Shown: positions 51,879 to 62,444, counted from the stretch's first letter. The stretch: DNA of 64,000 bases from Pseudoalteromonas shioyasakiensis (GCA_013391845.1 CP058414.1:2590501-2654500), one strand, 5' to 3'. A program made the numbers and translations. Notes: a model not told the origin generated them from the letters alone.

Positions 51879-53321
51879 ATGAACATACACTTTAAGAAAT
51901 TAAGATTGCTTGTAGTTTTTTATTTACTCGCAATTTCAAGCCTTGCCCATAGCCAAAATATGCAAACAGAGATGGCCGACTTTATTCAAGGCTTTCATGA
52001 ATACAAGCAGTTTAACGGCAATGTATTAGTTGCAAAGGATGGAAAAGTACTGTTTGAAAAAAGCTTTGGCTATGCCAACTTTGAGTGGGATATAAAGCAT
52101 AGTGATAAAAGTAAGTTTAGAATTGGCTCTATAACAAAACAGTTTACCGCCATGTTAATCCTGCAATTGGCACAAAATAATAAGCTTAAACTCGATGATC
52201 ATCTTGCAACATACCTTCCTGAATACAGACAAGATATTGCCAATAAAATTACACTTCGCCAAATACTTAATCATACCTCTGGTCTTGGTAATTATACCCA
52301 AGCAAAATCGTTTCGTGATGAGTACAGCCGAAACCCCTACAGTGTTGATGAATTTATTCGCTTGCTATGTAGTGATGATCTAGTGTTCGAACCTGGCACT
52401 GAATTTCGTTATAGCAATTCTGGCTATTTTATTTTGGGTGCGGTAATTGAAAAGGTAACTGGCCAAAAATATAAAGAGGTATTACAGCAGAATATTTTAG
52501 ACCCACTTAAAATGAAGGATACAGGCTATGATTCCCACAATAAAATCATTAAATTTCGCGCCTCTGGATACGACAACGGGCTAGCTGGTTATAGCAACAC
52601 CGATTATTTAGATATGTCTATCCCGTATGCAGCTGGGTCAATGTATTCAACAGCGCGGGATTTACTAAAATGGGATCAAGCCCTTTACTCAGATAAGTTA
52701 TTAAACGACGCATATAAAAAGCAGATGTATCAAGTTTCTGGGCAAAGAAATTATGCGCTTGGTTGGGAAGTAACAAAGCTCGATAAAAACATTTACGGAA
52801 AACCCCTAACACGTATTCAACATGGCGGTGGTATCAATGGTTTCAATGCGTTTATAAGTAGAATTATCGAAGACAAATTACTTATTGTCATTCTAAATAA
52901 CACGGGTGGTGCACCTCTCACCCCCATGACTAACGGTCTCTTGGCAATCTACTATGACAAACCTTATGAAAAAGCGACAGAACATGTAGATAGCAAGCTT
53001 TATAAAGCATTTAAAAGTGAAGGTATTAAAGGGCTCAAGAAAACCTATAAGCAAATGGTGAATGATGGGAATACGCCAAGAGAAAGGTCGTTAAACTACT
53101 TGGGTTATGAATTAATGCAGATGAAAGAACTAGATGCCGCAATTACTGTATTTGAACTCAACAATCAATCTTATCCAGAATCAGCAAACACTTATGACAG
53201 TTTAGGTGAAGCATATTTAGCAGTCGGCGATAAACAAAAAGCATTGGCAAGTTACAAAAATGCTCTTAACTTGAATCCTGACAGTGAAAGCGCTAAACAA
53301 GCAATTGAGAAATTACAATAA
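51879..53321 (+). CDS. Periplasmic serine hydrolase (class C beta-lactamase-like) with C-terminal TPR
   Basis: The protein has 480 residues and a signal peptide (about 1-25). The catalytic S-x-x-K is SITK at 84-87, the Y-x-N is YSN near 178, and HGGG near 313 takes the place of the K-T-G triad. Residues 400-478 form two TPR-like repeats (SANTYDSLGEAYLAVGDKQKAL). Such proteins act as esterases or D-amino peptidases rather than true beta-lactamases in most cases. The ribosome site AAGGA is good. Confidence 0.88.
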   Translation: MNIHFKKLRLLVVFYLLAISSLAHSQNMQTEMADFIQGFHEYKQFNGNVLVAKDGKVLFEKSFGYANFEWDIKHSDKSKFRIGSITKQFTAMLILQLAQNNKLKLDDHLATYLPEYRQDIANKITLRQILNHTSGLGNYTQAKSFRDEYSRNPYSVDEFIRLLCSDDLVFEPGTEFRYSNSGYFILGAVIEKVTGQKYKEVLQQNILDPLKMKDTGYDSHNKIIKFRASGYDNGLAGYSNTDYLDMSIPYAAGSMYSTARDLLKWDQALYSDKLLNDAYKKQMYQVSGQRNYALGWEVTKLDKNIYGKPLTRIQHGGGINGFNAFISRIIEDKLLIVILNNTGGAPLTPMTNGLLAIYYDKPYEKATEHVDSKLYKAFKSEGIKGLKKTYKQMVNDGNTPRERSLNYLGYELMQMKELDAAITVFELNNQSYPESANTYDSLGEAYLAVGDKQKALASYKNALNLNPDSESAKQAIEKLQ

Positions 53322-53351
53322 ATAAGCCTTGTTACTCTATACCTAAAATAA

Positions 53352-54290
53352 TTAGTTATCGAGTACCCGCTTATCTAAAATGCCTTTTTCAATCAGTTGA
53401 GTGAGAATCGCCTTGGTTTTTGCTCGACATATATCACGAACTAAACGAACCGCAGGTGTTATAGATTGTCGACTTGGACAGATTAACCAAAGCTCGGCAC
53501 ATAAGTGAGGGTAATTTTGCATAACCGGCACGACCCGACCTTTAAGTAAATCATCACTGATATCAATGCATGATTTAACAGCTAGACCTTTACCAGCCAC
53601 ACACCAACGTCTTACTAAATCTCCATCATTAGACGCTCGGCGGCCTTGCATTTTCACTTTAAAACGCTCTGTTCCATCGGTAAATTCCCAGACATTGTTG
53701 ATGATATCTTGAAGTTGATAAAATAAACCTTGATGCTGGTTTAATTCATCAGGATGTGTCGGCGCTCCATATTCGGCAAGGTACTCTGGGGTTGCACATA
53801 ACAACCGAGGAACATTACAAATTTTAAAGCCATATAAGTTTGAGTCTGATGGCGAGCCATATCTGAGCGCAAAATCAACAGAGTCTCGGTAAAAGTCGAC
53901 ATTACTATCGCTAATATGAGGACGCATACTCAGCTTTGGATATTCATCAAGTAACTCATCTAACCAAGGAATAATAATGTTGCGGCCTAAATCTGAAGAT
54001 AATGCAACTCTTAGTTCACCTTCTATTTCATCATGCTCGCCTTTTAAGGCAAGTGTCGCTTGATCTAGCATGAGCACCGCTTGCTGACACTGAGGTAAAA
54101 AACGCTCCCCTGACGCCGATAAACGTAAATGGCGAGTAGTACGAACAAACAATTCAGTACCAAGAGCTGCTTCAACGCGCTTAATTGCTGCACTAGCGGT
54201 TGCAGCACGCATGTCTAATTTTGCCGCAGCGGTTGTAATACTGCGAAACTCTGCAACCTTGAGGATTAATTTGAGATCTTCAACCAGCAT
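53352..54290 (-). CDS. LysR-family transcription regulator
   Basis: The protein has 312 residues. The N-terminal winged HTH (about 1-60; FRSITTAAAKLDMRAATASAAIKRVEAALG) is followed by a periplasmic-binding-like effector domain (90-295). It is transcribed divergently from the nitroreductase gene with about 100 bases between, so it probably controls that gene and itself. The effector is unknown, possibly a quinone, nitro compound or oxidant. Confidence 0.92.
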   Translation of the reverse strand: MLVEDLKLILKVAEFRSITTAAAKLDMRAATASAAIKRVEAALGTELFVRTTRHLRLSASGERFLPQCQQAVLMLDQATLALKGEHDEIEGELRVALSSDLGRNIIIPWLDELLDEYPKLSMRPHISDSNVDFYRDSVDFALRYGSPSDSNLYGFKICNVPRLLCATPEYLAEYGAPTHPDELNQHQGLFYQLQDIINNVWEFTDGTERFKVKMQGRRASNDGDLVRRWCVAGKGLAVKSCIDISDDLLKGRVVPVMQNYPHLCAELWLICPSRQSITPAVRLVRDICRAKTKAILTQLIEKGILDKRVLDN

Positions 54291-54392
54291 ATTAACTAAA
54301 AATTTTTGATAATGTTTATTCGATTATGCGCTTTATCGTAAAGTATGCAAAGCGTAAACTGCACCTAATTGTTATACATGCGGGAGCAAATC

Positions 54393-55049
54393 ATGACACA
54401 CCCTATTATTTCTGACTTACAACGCCGATACACAAGTAAGCGCTACGACGCATCAAAGCAAATTAGCCAAGCAGACTTAGCTGTAATTTTAGAAGCTTTA
54501 CGCTTATCGCCATCGTCTATTAATTCTCAACCATGGAAGTTTATAGTCATCGAATCAGAGCAAGCAAAACAACGTTTCCACGATAGTTTTGCAAATAAGT
54601 TTCAGTTTAATCAGGTACATGCAAAAACTGCATCACATACTATTTTATTTGCTTATAACCCAAGTTATAAACGTGATGACTATGAAAAAGTCATCGATGC
54701 AGATATTGCTAATGGTCGCACAAAAGCTGAAAACAAAGAGCAGGCGTTTGGTGCGTTCGCATTTGTTGATTTAAATACTGATGACCATGGCGATAACGCT
54801 GCTTGGACTAAATCTCAAACCTACATTGCATTAGGTAATACTATGCATACTGTGGCTCGTTTAGGTTTAGATTCAACACCGATGGAAGGCGTCGATAAAG
54901 ACTTACTCGGTGAACTATTTGCTGATGAGTTAGATGGTTATGTATGTGAAGTGGCACTCGCTATTGGTTATCACGAACCAGAGCAAGATTATAATGCTAC
55001 ATTACCAAAATCTCGTTTAGATAAAGACGCGGTAATTACTGTAGTATAA
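54393..55049 (+). CDS. nfsB: Oxygen-insensitive NAD(P)H nitroreductase (NfsB type)
   Basis: This 218-residue protein has the length and order of NfsB: RYTSKRYDASKQIS near the start, LRLSPSSINSQPWKFIVIES (FMN binding, about 35-54), and GLDSTPMEGVD (about 157-167). It reduces nitroaromatics and quinones using FMN and NAD(P)H. I start at 54393, with GGGAG 7 bases upstream; an ATG 24 bases earlier has no such site. A LysR gene lies divergent. Confidence 0.9.
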   Translation: MTHPIISDLQRRYTSKRYDASKQISQADLAVILEALRLSPSSINSQPWKFIVIESEQAKQRFHDSFANKFQFNQVHAKTASHTILFAYNPSYKRDDYEKVIDADIANGRTKAENKEQAFGAFAFVDLNTDDHGDNAAWTKSQTYIALGNTMHTVARLGLDSTPMEGVDKDLLGELFADELDGYVCEVALAIGYHEPEQDYNATLPKSRLDKDAVITVV

Positions 55050-55057
55050 AACCTATA

Positions 55058-55084
55058 AATTATGCAGGCTTTGCCTGCATAATT
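55058..55084. terminator. Terminator between nitroreductase and S66 peptidase genes
   Basis: AATTATGCAGGC and GCCTGCATAATT form a 12-bp stem with a TTT loop, followed by GTTATTTT. It serves the nitroreductase gene and overlaps the region just after the convergent peptidase gene. Confidence 0.8.
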
Positions 55085-55085
55085 G

Positions 55086-56129
55086 TTATTTTAAGTCTGT
55101 CTTTACAATGATATTACTCGCCATACCTTCACATAAGTCTGCAGTTATTGTGGCAACTGCTCCATTTATTAATGCTAAATTAGGGGCAACGTGACCAATG
55201 TCCGCATCAACAATAACTGGGAACAAATTACCTTTAAATGCGAGTTCGATTGCTTGGTATTCATCAAAATAGCAGTCGTTATTAATTGCTGGACTGCGGC
55301 CGAATACCACCGCATTTACATCGGTGAATACATCATTCAACTTTAACGATAACAAACAACGTGCTAATGCCATCGGGCTGAGCTCTGCATTTTCTAAATA
55401 TAAAATTAAGCCCTCTGGCGCATACTGCTTTTTAAATTCATGCAATGCATAGTAATTTGAGGGTAGCAACAAGCCAAGAGTATCTAAGCAACCGCCGATT
55501 AAACGCCCTGAAACTTCAATCTGGCGTTTATCTTTATAGTTAATACAGCGCCATTGACTCGGGGCTGTATAGTCAAATTGAGCTTGCGGATCGGCTTTAT
55601 AATCAATTGGTTTTTGCTGATAATAAGGAGACGCGACTTGGTGCAGTTGCTGTTTTTCTTCAAGTGACATTGCACTGAATATATTTGCTAAATAAACATC
55701 TGAATCGTCAGGGTGAATTTGCATTAAATTCGCAGCGTGCAAGGTTGCCCAGCCACAACGAGTTGTTAATGCACATGCAAAAGTGCTTATATCTGAAAAG
55801 CCAACCAACCATTTAGGCCTTGCTTTACTTATCGCATTAAAGTCGAGAAGCGGTAAAATCTCCATGGTGAGATCGCCCCCCCAAGGTGGCATGATGGCTG
55901 CTATTGAATCATCAGTTAAATACTCCATTAGCTCATCAGCACGTTGCTTTGCACTATTGTGTGACTGACGCAAGCAGGCACCCTCAATGACAGTAAAACC
56001 TTTGGCTGTTAAGCCATTAAGTACTAAGTCTAAACGCGTATGAAACGCTGTATCTACACCTGATGAAAAAGCACATATGGCTATTTTATCGCCTTGAACA
56101 AGCGGTTTAGGATACTGAATTTTCGCCAT
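55086..56129 (-). CDS. S66-family LD-carboxypeptidase (MccF-like)
   Basis: The protein has 347 residues. PPWGGDLTMEIL (about 80-91) and WLVGFSDISTF with the nucleophile Ser (about 107-117) are the S66 marks, and GRLIGGCLDTLG and the late Glu/His residues (YLENAE, DADIGH) complete the triad. S66 enzymes either recycle cell wall peptides (LdcA) or inactivate microcin C-like peptides (MccF). The insert between domains and length above 330 lean toward the MccF-like branch. No microcin genes lie near. Confidence 0.85.
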   Translation of the reverse strand: MAKIQYPKPLVQGDKIAICAFSSGVDTAFHTRLDLVLNGLTAKGFTVIEGACLRQSHNSAKQRADELMEYLTDDSIAAIMPPWGGDLTMEILPLLDFNAISKARPKWLVGFSDISTFACALTTRCGWATLHAANLMQIHPDDSDVYLANIFSAMSLEEKQQLHQVASPYYQQKPIDYKADPQAQFDYTAPSQWRCINYKDKRQIEVSGRLIGGCLDTLGLLLPSNYYALHEFKKQYAPEGLILYLENAELSPMALARCLLSLKLNDVFTDVNAVVFGRSPAINNDCYFDEYQAIELAFKGNLFPVIVDADIGHVAPNLALINGAVATITADLCEGMASNIIVKTDLK

Positions 56130-56195
56130 TATTACTCCTTCATTACGACTGTCTTGTAGTCAACGTACCGAATAAATCCACGCATGTAAACAGGT

Positions 56196-56230
56196 ATAAA
56201 AAAACCGCAGTATATAACTGCGGTTTTTAT
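56196..56230. terminator. Terminator after greA
   Basis: AAAACCGCAGT and ACTGCGGTTTT form an 11-bp stem with a 5-base loop, flanked by A and T runs on both sides. It ends the carA-carB-greA direction on the minus strand. Confidence 0.85.
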
Positions 56231-56248
56231 CAATGCTTGGTTAAGCTA

Positions 56249-56725
56249 CTAAATATACTCAACTTCAATGATTTCGTACTCTACTTCACCGTTTGGCGTT
56301 TTAATGATAACGGCATCATCTACCTCTTTACCAATTAAACCACGCGCGATTGGTGAGTTAACAGAAATCAGGTTGTTTTTGATATCTGCTTCGTCATCGC
56401 CTACGATTTGGTATTTTACTTCAGCATCGGTTTCAACATTAACGATAGTGACCGTTGTGCCAAAAATAACTTTACCTGTGTTAGGCATTTTAGTTACATC
56501 AATGATTTGCACATTTGAAAGCTTCGCTTCAATTTCTTGAATACGGCCTTCGCAGAAACCTTGTTGCTCACGAGCAGCATGGTATTCAGCGTTTTCTTTC
56601 AAATCACCGTGCTCACGTGCTTCAGCAATATCAGCAACGATTTTTGGACGGGTAACTGTTTTTAATTCGTTAAGTTCTTCGCGCAGTAATGCTGCACCAC
56701 GAACTGTCATCGGAATTGATTGCAT
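56249..56725 (-). CDS. greA: Transcription elongation factor GreA
   Basis: The protein has 158 residues from the ATG at 56725, the normal GreA length; the frame is open 15 codons upstream into the carB spacer. The N-terminal coiled coil (1-75) has the acidic tip region and [16 protein letters not shown]. The C-terminal domain (80-158) has the FKBP-like fold. It stimulates transcript cleavage in backtracked RNA polymerase. It follows carB by about 50 bases, the usual carAB-greA linkage. Confidence 0.95.
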   Translation of the reverse strand: MQSIPMTVRGAALLREELNELKTVTRPKIVADIAEAREHGDLKENAEYHAAREQQGFCEGRIQEIEAKLSNVQIIDVTKMPNTGKVIFGTTVTIVNVETDAEVKYQIVGDDEADIKNNLISVNSPIARGLIGKEVDDAVIIKTPNGEVEYEIIEVEYI

Positions 56726-56776
56726 ATTATTCTCACTTAATCCCAAGGGCGATTGCCTCGCCCTTGGCACATTTCC

Positions 56777-59700
56777 TTAGTTCATTCGCTGGTGTAGTTC
56801 CTGAACTGACGTCACCTTGCTACGGTCGTCTGCTTGGTTTGCAGTACAGTTAGCAAATGCCGCGTTCAGAGTCGTTGTGTAGTTAGTCTTATGCTGTAAC
56901 GCACCACGACGTAACACCTTCGAATCTTCAATCGCTTGGCGGCCTTCAGTAGTGTTTACAATGTAGCTGTATTCACCATTTTTAATTCTATCAAGAATAT
57001 GAGGACGACCTTCGTATACCTTGTTCACGCGACGAACTGCAATGCCTGCTTCTTCAAGTGCTTTTGCAGTGCCACCTGTCGCATCTAGCTCGAAACCAAG
57101 TTCAGTCATGGTTTTAGCTAGTTCAACAATACGTGGTTTGTCACTGTTGCGTACCGATAGTAACGCGCGACCACCGCGTGGTAAAGTGTTGCTTGCACCT
57201 AATTGTGCTTTAGCGAATGCTTCGGCGAAAGTTTCACCAACACCCATTACCTCACCCGTTGAGCGCATTTCAGGGCCACGGATTGGGTCAACACCTTGGA
57301 ACTTAGCAAATGGCAGTACCACTTCTTTTACGCTGTAGTAAGGTGGGATTACTTCTTTTGTAATACCTTGACTTGCCAGCGACTGACCTGCCATACAACG
57401 TGCCGCTACTTTAGCAAGTGCAACACCTGTCGCTTTTGAAACAAACGGTACTGTACGCGCAGCACGTGGGTTTACTTCGATTAAGTAAACTTTACCGTCT
57501 TTCACAGCAAACTGAGTATTCATTAGACCTACTACGCCAAGCTCTAGAGCCATATCAGTCACTTGCTTACGCATCACGTCTTGCACTTCGGCTGTTAATG
57601 AGTGAGCTGGTAATGAACACGCTGAGTCACCTGAGTGAACACCTGCTTGCTCGATATGCTCCATGATACCACCGATGATTACTTGCTCACCGTCACAGAT
57701 AGCGTCAACGTCAACTTCGATTGCGTTATCTAAGAAATGGTCAAGTAGTACTGGCGCTTCATTTGATGCAGATACCGCTTCAGTCATGTAACGACGTAAA
57801 TCGTCTTCATCATAAACTACTTCCATCGCACGACCACCTAGTACGTACGAAGGACGTACTACGAGTGGGAAGCCAATTTCAGCAGACTTAACAATCGCTT
57901 CTTCTAAAGAAGTAACCGTTGCATTCTCTGGTTGAAGAAGGTTTAGACGCTCAACAAGCTGTTGGAAACGCTCACGGTCTTCTGCACGGTCGATTGCATC
58001 TGGTGAAGTACCAATTACTGGCACACCATTCGCTTCAAGTTCACGAGCAAGTTTCAGTGGAGTTTGACCACCGTACTGAACGATAACACCTTTTGGCTTT
58101 TCAACACGTACGATTTCTAATACATCTTCTAGCGTGATTGGCTCGAAGAATAGACGATCAGATGTATCGTAGTCAGTTGAAACAGTTTCAGGGTTACAGT
58201 TAACCATAATTGTTTCGTAACCATCTTCACGTAAAGCTAATGCAGCGTGAACACAACAGTAATCGAATTCGATACCTTGACCGATACGGTTAGGGCCACC
58301 ACCGATTACCATGATTTTATCTTTGTCAGATGGATTCGCTTCACACTCTTCATCATAAGATGAGTACATATAAGCTGTGTCAGAGCTGAACTCTGCAGCA
58401 CAGGTATCAACGCGCTTGTATACAGGCACGATATCTAACTGGTGACGCTTCTTGCGAATTTCTGCTTCAGAAACACCTGCAATTTCAGCGATACGCGCAT
58501 CAGCAAAGCCTTTACGCTTAAGCTTACGTAAGAACTCAGCATTTAAACCAGCCATACCTACTTCGCTGATTGTTGCTTCGTCTTTTAAGATGTCTTCGAT
58601 TTGCACTAGGTACCAAGGGTCAATCTTAGTTAGTTCGAAAACTTCTTCAACGCTCATACCGTGACGCATTGCATCTGCTACGTACCAAATACGCTCAGCA
58701 CCTGGCTCGCGTAATTCACGGATGATTTTTTCTTTCGCTTTCGGATCATCCAGGGCTACAACTGGGTTGAAGCCTGTTGCGCCTACTTCTAGGCCACGTA
58801 ATGCTTTATGCAGTGACTCTTGTTGATTACGACCAATCGCCATAACTTCACCCACAGATTTCATCTGTGTTGTTAAACGGTCGTTTGAACCTGCGAATTT
58901 TTCGAAGTTAAAACGTGGGATCTTAGTAACAACGTAGTCGATCGACGGCTCGAAAGACGCTGGTGTTTTACCGCCAGTGATGTCATTTTGTAGCTCATCA
59001 AGCGTGTAACCAACAGCTAGTTTCGCTGCGATTTTCGCAATTGGGAAACCTGTTGCTTTTGATGCTAGTGCAGACGAACGCGATACACGTGGATTCATCT
59101 CGATGATAACCATACGGCCATCAACTGGATTCACACCAAACTGTACGTTTGAACCACCTGTTTCAACACCGATTTCACGAAGTACCGCCATCGATGCATT
59201 ACGCATGATTTGGTATTCTTTATCAGTCAGTGTTTGCGCTGGAGCAACCGTGATTGAGTCACCAGTGTGAACACCCATAGGGTCAAAGTTTTCGATAGAA
59301 CATACGATGATACAGTTGTCGTTTTTGTCACGAACAACTTCCATTTCGTACTCTTTCCAACCGATTAATGATTCATCGATTAAAAGTTCATTTGTTGGTG
59401 ATAAATCTAAACCACGCTCACAAATTTCATCAAATTCTTCTTGGTTGTATGCAACACCACCACCAGTACCACCCATAGTGAATGATGGACGAATGATACA
59501 TGGGAAACCGATGCGACTAAGAACATCGTGTGCTTCTTCCATTGAGTGAGCGATTTCTGCACGCGGACACTCAAGGCCAATGTTCTTCATTGCTACGTCA
59601 AAACGCTCACGGTTTTCAGCTTTATCGATTGCATCAGCAGTTGCACCGATTAGCTCAACACCGTGTTTTGCCAGTACGCCGTGCTTATCTAAGTCAAGCG

Positions 59701-59995
59701 CACAGTTTAATGCTGTTTGACCACCCATAGTAGGTAGTACTGCATCTGGCTTTTCTTTTTCAATGATTTTCTCTACCACTTCCCAGTGAATTGGTTCGAT
59801 GTACGTCGCATCCGCCATTTCAGGGTCAGTCATGATAGTTGCAGGGTTCGAGTTTACAAGAATTACTCGAAAGCCTTCTTCTCGTAGTGCTTTACACGCT
59901 TGTGCACCAGAGTAGTCAAATTCACAAGCTTGACCGATTACGATCGGGCCTGCGCCTAAGATAAGAATGCTTTTTATGTCGGTACGTTTTGGCAT
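56777..59995 (-). CDS. carB: Carbamoyl-phosphate synthase large subunit
   Basis: This 1072-residue protein has the two homologous ATP-grasp halves. The first begins [20 protein letters not shown] and the second has [19 protein letters not shown] at about 558-576. The C-terminal MGS-like regulatory domain (about 935-1072) has [15 protein letters not shown]. It makes carbamoyl phosphate from glutamine-derived ammonia, bicarbonate and 2 ATP for pyrimidine and arginine synthesis. It starts 16 bases after carA. Confidence 0.97.
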   Translation of the reverse strand: MPKRTDIKSILILGAGPIVIGQACEFDYSGAQACKALREEGFRVILVNSNPATIMTDPEMADATYIEPIHWEVVEKIIEKEKPDAVLPTMGGQTALNCALDLDKHGVLAKHGVELIGATADAIDKAENRERFDVAMKNIGLECPRAEIAHSMEEAHDVLSRIGFPCIIRPSFTMGGTGGGVAYNQEEFDEICERGLDLSPTNELLIDESLIGWKEYEMEVVRDKNDNCIIVCSIENFDPMGVHTGDSITVAPAQTLTDKEYQIMRNASMAVLREIGVETGGSNVQFGVNPVDGRMVIIEMNPRVSRSSALASKATGFPIAKIAAKLAVGYTLDELQNDITGGKTPASFEPSIDYVVTKIPRFNFEKFAGSNDRLTTQMKSVGEVMAIGRNQQESLHKALRGLEVGATGFNPVVALDDPKAKEKIIRELREPGAERIWYVADAMRHGMSVEEVFELTKIDPWYLVQIEDILKDEATISEVGMAGLNAEFLRKLKRKGFADARIAEIAGVSEAEIRKKRHQLDIVPVYKRVDTCAAEFSSDTAYMYSSYDEECEANPSDKDKIMVIGGGPNRIGQGIEFDYCCVHAALALREDGYETIMVNCNPETVSTDYDTSDRLFFEPITLEDVLEIVRVEKPKGVIVQYGGQTPLKLARELEANGVPVIGTSPDAIDRAEDRERFQQLVERLNLLQPENATVTSLEEAIVKSAEIGFPLVVRPSYVLGGRAMEVVYDEDDLRRYMTEAVSASNEAPVLLDHFLDNAIEVDVDAICDGEQVIIGGIMEHIEQAGVHSGDSACSLPAHSLTAEVQDVMRKQVTDMALELGVVGLMNTQFAVKDGKVYLIEVNPRAARTVPFVSKATGVALAKVAARCMAGQSLASQGITKEVIPPYYSVKEVVLPFAKFQGVDPIRGPEMRSTGEVMGVGETFAEAFAKAQLGASNTLPRGGRALLSVRNSDKPRIVELAKTMTELGFELDATGGTAKALEEAGIAVRRVNKVYEGRPHILDRIKNGEYSYIVNTTEGRQAIEDSKVLRRGALQHKTNYTTTLNAAFANCTANQADDRSKVTSVQELHQRMN

Positions 59996-60011
59996 TGTTA
60001 CTCCGGTTAAA

Positions 60012-61148
60012 TTAGTTAGAACGTGCTTGCATCAAGTCGATGAAGTGGTCAAATAATGGCGCCGCATCATGTGGACCTGGGCTTGCTTCTGGGTGACCTT
60101 GGAAGCTAAATGCAGGCTTATCTGTGCGGTGAATACCTTGTAGTGTGCCATCGAATAATGAAACGTGAGTTGCACGTAAATTCGCTGGTAATGTTGCTTC
60201 GTCAGCTGCGAAACCGTGGTTTTGCGCTGTGATCATTACAACATTGCGGTCAAGGTCTTTAACTGGGTGGTTACCACCGTGGTGACCAAACTTCATTTTC
60301 ACCGTTTGTGCACCTGAAGCAAGTGCAAGTAATTGGTGACCTAAACAGATACCAAAAATTGGCGTGTCTGTTTCTAGGAAAGTTTTAATGGCTTCAATCG
60401 CGTAAGTACACGGCTCTGGATCACCAGGGCCATTTGATAAGAAGATACCGTCTGGGTTTAATGCCAGTACATCTTCTGCAGATGTTTGTGCAGGAACGAC
60501 AGTTAATTTACAACCGCGGTCAACTAACATACGTAAGATATTACGTTTAACACCGAAGTCATAAGCAACAACGTGGAACTTCTCGTCTGCTGCTTCTAGC
60601 GTTTTAAAGCCTGAACCTAAAGTCCAGCTTGATTCGCGCCACTCAAAATTTTCCTTGGTTGAGACAACTTTTGCTAAATCCATGCCTTTTAAGCCTGGGA
60701 AGGCTTGCGCAGCTTCAAGCGCTTTATTCTCATCTAACTCGTCGCCTGCAATGATACAACCATTTTGAGCGCCTTTATCACGTAAGATACGTGTTAATTT
60801 ACGAGTGTCGATGTCTGCAATACCTAAGATATTGCGTTCTTTTAAGTAATCACTTAACGATTGCTCGTTACGGAAATTACTTGCTAGCAGTGGCAAATCA
60901 CGGATCACTAGGCCTTTAGCCCAGATTTGACCCGCTTCTTCGTCTTCGCTGTTAGTACCCGTATTACCGATATGTGGGTACGTCAAAGTTACGATTTGTT
61001 CCGCGTATGAAGGGTCAGTCAAAATTTCTTGATAACCAGTCATAGACGTATTGAATACTACTTCACCGACTGACATGCCGTCAGCGCCGATTGCAGTACC
61101 GCGAAACACTGTGCCGTCTTCTAGGACTAACAGAGCGGATTTAGTCAA
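60012..61148 (-). CDS. carA: Carbamoyl-phosphate synthase small (glutamine amidotransferase) subunit
   Basis: The protein has 378 residues. The class I amidotransferase triad is present: Cys in [13 protein letters not shown] (about 269-281) and His/Glu in [13 protein letters not shown] (about 350-362). It starts at a TTG codon behind a strong AGGAGG site; a rare start is also described for E. coli carA. The stop of a 26-codon leader frame overlaps this start (TTGA). It passes ammonia to CarB. A hairpin with a T-run lies in the leader. Confidence 0.95.
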   Translation of the reverse strand: MTKSALLVLEDGTVFRGTAIGADGMSVGEVVFNTSMTGYQEILTDPSYAEQIVTLTYPHIGNTGTNSEDEEAGQIWAKGLVIRDLPLLASNFRNEQSLSDYLKERNILGIADIDTRKLTRILRDKGAQNGCIIAGDELDENKALEAAQAFPGLKGMDLAKVVSTKENFEWRESSWTLGSGFKTLEAADEKFHVVAYDFGVKRNILRMLVDRGCKLTVVPAQTSAEDVLALNPDGIFLSNGPGDPEPCTYAIEAIKTFLETDTPIFGICLGHQLLALASGAQTVKMKFGHHGGNHPVKDLDRNVVMITAQNHGFAADEATLPANLRATHVSLFDGTLQGIHRTDKPAFSFQGHPEASPGPHDAAPLFDHFIDLMQARSN

Positions 61149-61225
61149 GTTAACCTCCTAACAGTAAAAAACGGGAGTAAAGTCATTTGCTCTACTGCCC
61201 GTTTAAAGCGATTGGAAACACGCAT
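61145..61225 (-). CDS. Possible carA leader peptide (26 codons)
   Basis: An ATG at 61225 opens a frame [20 protein letters not shown]... that runs through the terminator-like hairpin and ends with TGA overlapping the TTG start of carA. No good ribosome site is seen before it. Leader translation through a terminator toward the first gene is how E. coli pyrBI is controlled by UTP; whether this frame is translated is unknown. Confidence 0.4.
   Translation of the reverse strand: MRVSNRFKRAVEQMTLLPFFTVRRLT
61166..61204 (-). terminator. Attenuator-like terminator in the carA leader
   Basis: On the minus strand AAACGGG-C-AGTA pairs with TACT-CCCGTTT (11 bp with one bulge), followed at once by a T-run, 5 bases before the AGGAGG site of carA. 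A terminator in this place suggests attenuation control of carAB. Confidence 0.7.
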
Positions 61226-61251
61226 TTATGAATTTTTGGCAAATTGGCACT

Positions 61252-61281
61252 ATTCTACAGTAAATTAGCTTTCAGATCTAA
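61252..61281 (-). promoter_or_regulatory. Probable carA promoter
   Basis: TTAGAT (61276-61281), an 18-base spacer and TAGAAT (61252-61257) on the minus strand, the latter preceded by TG one base upstream. The start would fall near 61245, giving a leader of about 100 bases that includes the hairpin. Half-sites resembling ArgR boxes lie nearby but not as full pairs. Confidence 0.5.
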
Positions 61282-61355
61282 TCTTAATTAATAAAATAGT
61301 AAAAATAAGCGTTATTAACTAAAAATTCACTGAAACTGCCAAAAAAGAAACTAAA

Positions 61356-62153
61356 CTACTTCAAGTCAAGCACATCTTGCATGTCATAAAGTCCAGCTGG
61401 TTTGTTTTTCAACCAGCCCGCAGCTCTTACAGCACCTAACGCGAAGGTCATTCTTGAACTTGCTTTATGAGTTAATTCTAGCCTTTCGCCAGAAGTTGCG
61501 AAATATGCGGTGTGTTCACCTACTATATCTCCGCCTCTCATGACCGAATAACCGATTTCATTTTGCGATTTTGCGTGTTCGTCATTGCTTCTATCAAAAC
61601 GCGCGACTTCATCATGCTGCCAGCCTTTTGCCTCGGCAATAGCTTCACCAATTGCCAATGCAGTCCCTGATGGCGCATCAATTTTATGACGATGATGGGC
61701 TTCAAATATTTCAATGTCCATGTCATCACCAAACTTCACAGCCGCAGTCTGCACTAAGTTAAGCAGTAAATTCACACCTACGCTATAGTTGCGAGCAAAA
61801 ACAATCGGAATGTGTTTCGCTGCTTCATTGAGGGCATCAATATCATCTTGGTTGAGGCCCGTGGTACCAATTACCATTGCGATATTTTTTTCGACCGCTG
61901 TTTGCAAGTGGTTGCGCATTCCTGCCGGTAAGGTGAAATCAATCAATACATCAGCATCTTTTACTTCTGTTTCTTTACTAAATGATACATCCGCTGATGC
62001 AGCACTGTTTAATTGATTAACCGCTATATCTAAAAGTGGCGAGTTATCACGCACGTACGCGCCCGTTAATTTTGCGTCATTTTTTTTTGAGACTGCTTCT
62101 AAAAGTGCAAGTCCCATGCGGCCGTTTGCGCCAAATACACCTATGCGGTTCAT
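61356..62153 (-). CDS. dapB: 4-hydroxy-tetrahydrodipicolinate reductase
   Basis: This 265-residue protein has the Rossmann motif GVFGANGRMG (about 5-14), DFTLPAGMRNHL, VIGTTGLN, and the signature EAHHRHKIDAPSGTA (about 151-165) with the catalytic His and Lys. It reduces the dihydrodipicolinate precursor on the way to diaminopimelate and lysine. Length is normal. It is transcribed alone, upstream of carA in the same direction with a 207-base gap. Confidence 0.96.
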   Translation of the reverse strand: MNRIGVFGANGRMGLALLEAVSKKNDAKLTGAYVRDNSPLLDIAVNQLNSAASADVSFSKETEVKDADVLIDFTLPAGMRNHLQTAVEKNIAMVIGTTGLNQDDIDALNEAAKHIPIVFARNYSVGVNLLLNLVQTAAVKFGDDMDIEIFEAHHRHKIDAPSGTALAIGEAIAEAKGWQHDEVARFDRSNDEHAKSQNEIGYSVMRGGDIVGEHTAYFATSGERLELTHKASSRMTFALGAVRAAGWLKNKPAGLYDMQDVLDLK

Positions 62154-62319
62154 ATAGTTACCTTATCTATTCTTCTAAGCTGGCTGGATTTTATCGAAAA
62201 CTCATGTAATAGTCAGGTTAGCTTATAAAAAATACAGAGCTAATTTTAGATTTATTAATAGAACAACAATAATAACAGATAGTCTTTGCATTTAGCCATC
62301 TATACATTTAAACTTCTTC
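62154..62319. other. Gap upstream of dapB and before the riboswitch-like element
   Basis: I see no gene. The AT-rich stretch should contain the divergent promoters of dapB and of the transporter gene; no site is close enough to consensus to name. Confidence 0.3.
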
Positions 62320-62410
62320 CTTTGCGCCGATTTGGTCTTTGGCTTGCGGGCGCTGTTGCAACAGCATTGTCTTTTGAGAATGCAGGCAACTAAATACAGC
62401 TAAAAGAAGT
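62320..62410 (+). ncRNA. Candidate SAM-II/SAM-V-type pseudoknot riboswitch
   Basis: P1: GCGCC (62324-62328) with GGCGC (62349-62353). P2: TCTTTGGCT in the P1 loop (62336-62344) pairs with AGCTAAAAGA (62398-62407), 9 bp with one bulged A, making an H-type pseudoknot. An extra stem, GTTGC/GCAAC with GCATT/AATGC inside it, fills 62355-62390. GATTTG after P1 and TAAATACAGCTAAAA near the 3' end resemble the conserved SAM-II core. It ends about 27 bases before the transporter ribosome site, so translation control is likely. The structure is read from sequence; the ligand is inferred. Confidence 0.6.
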
Positions 62411-62444
62411 ATTTGGCTGTGTTATTGGTTATCTAACGAGGAAT

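Noticed and set aside
61226..61330. ArgR boxes upstream of carA
   Set aside because: TATGAAT and AAAATTCAC half-sites occur but neither has a matching second half at the proper distance.
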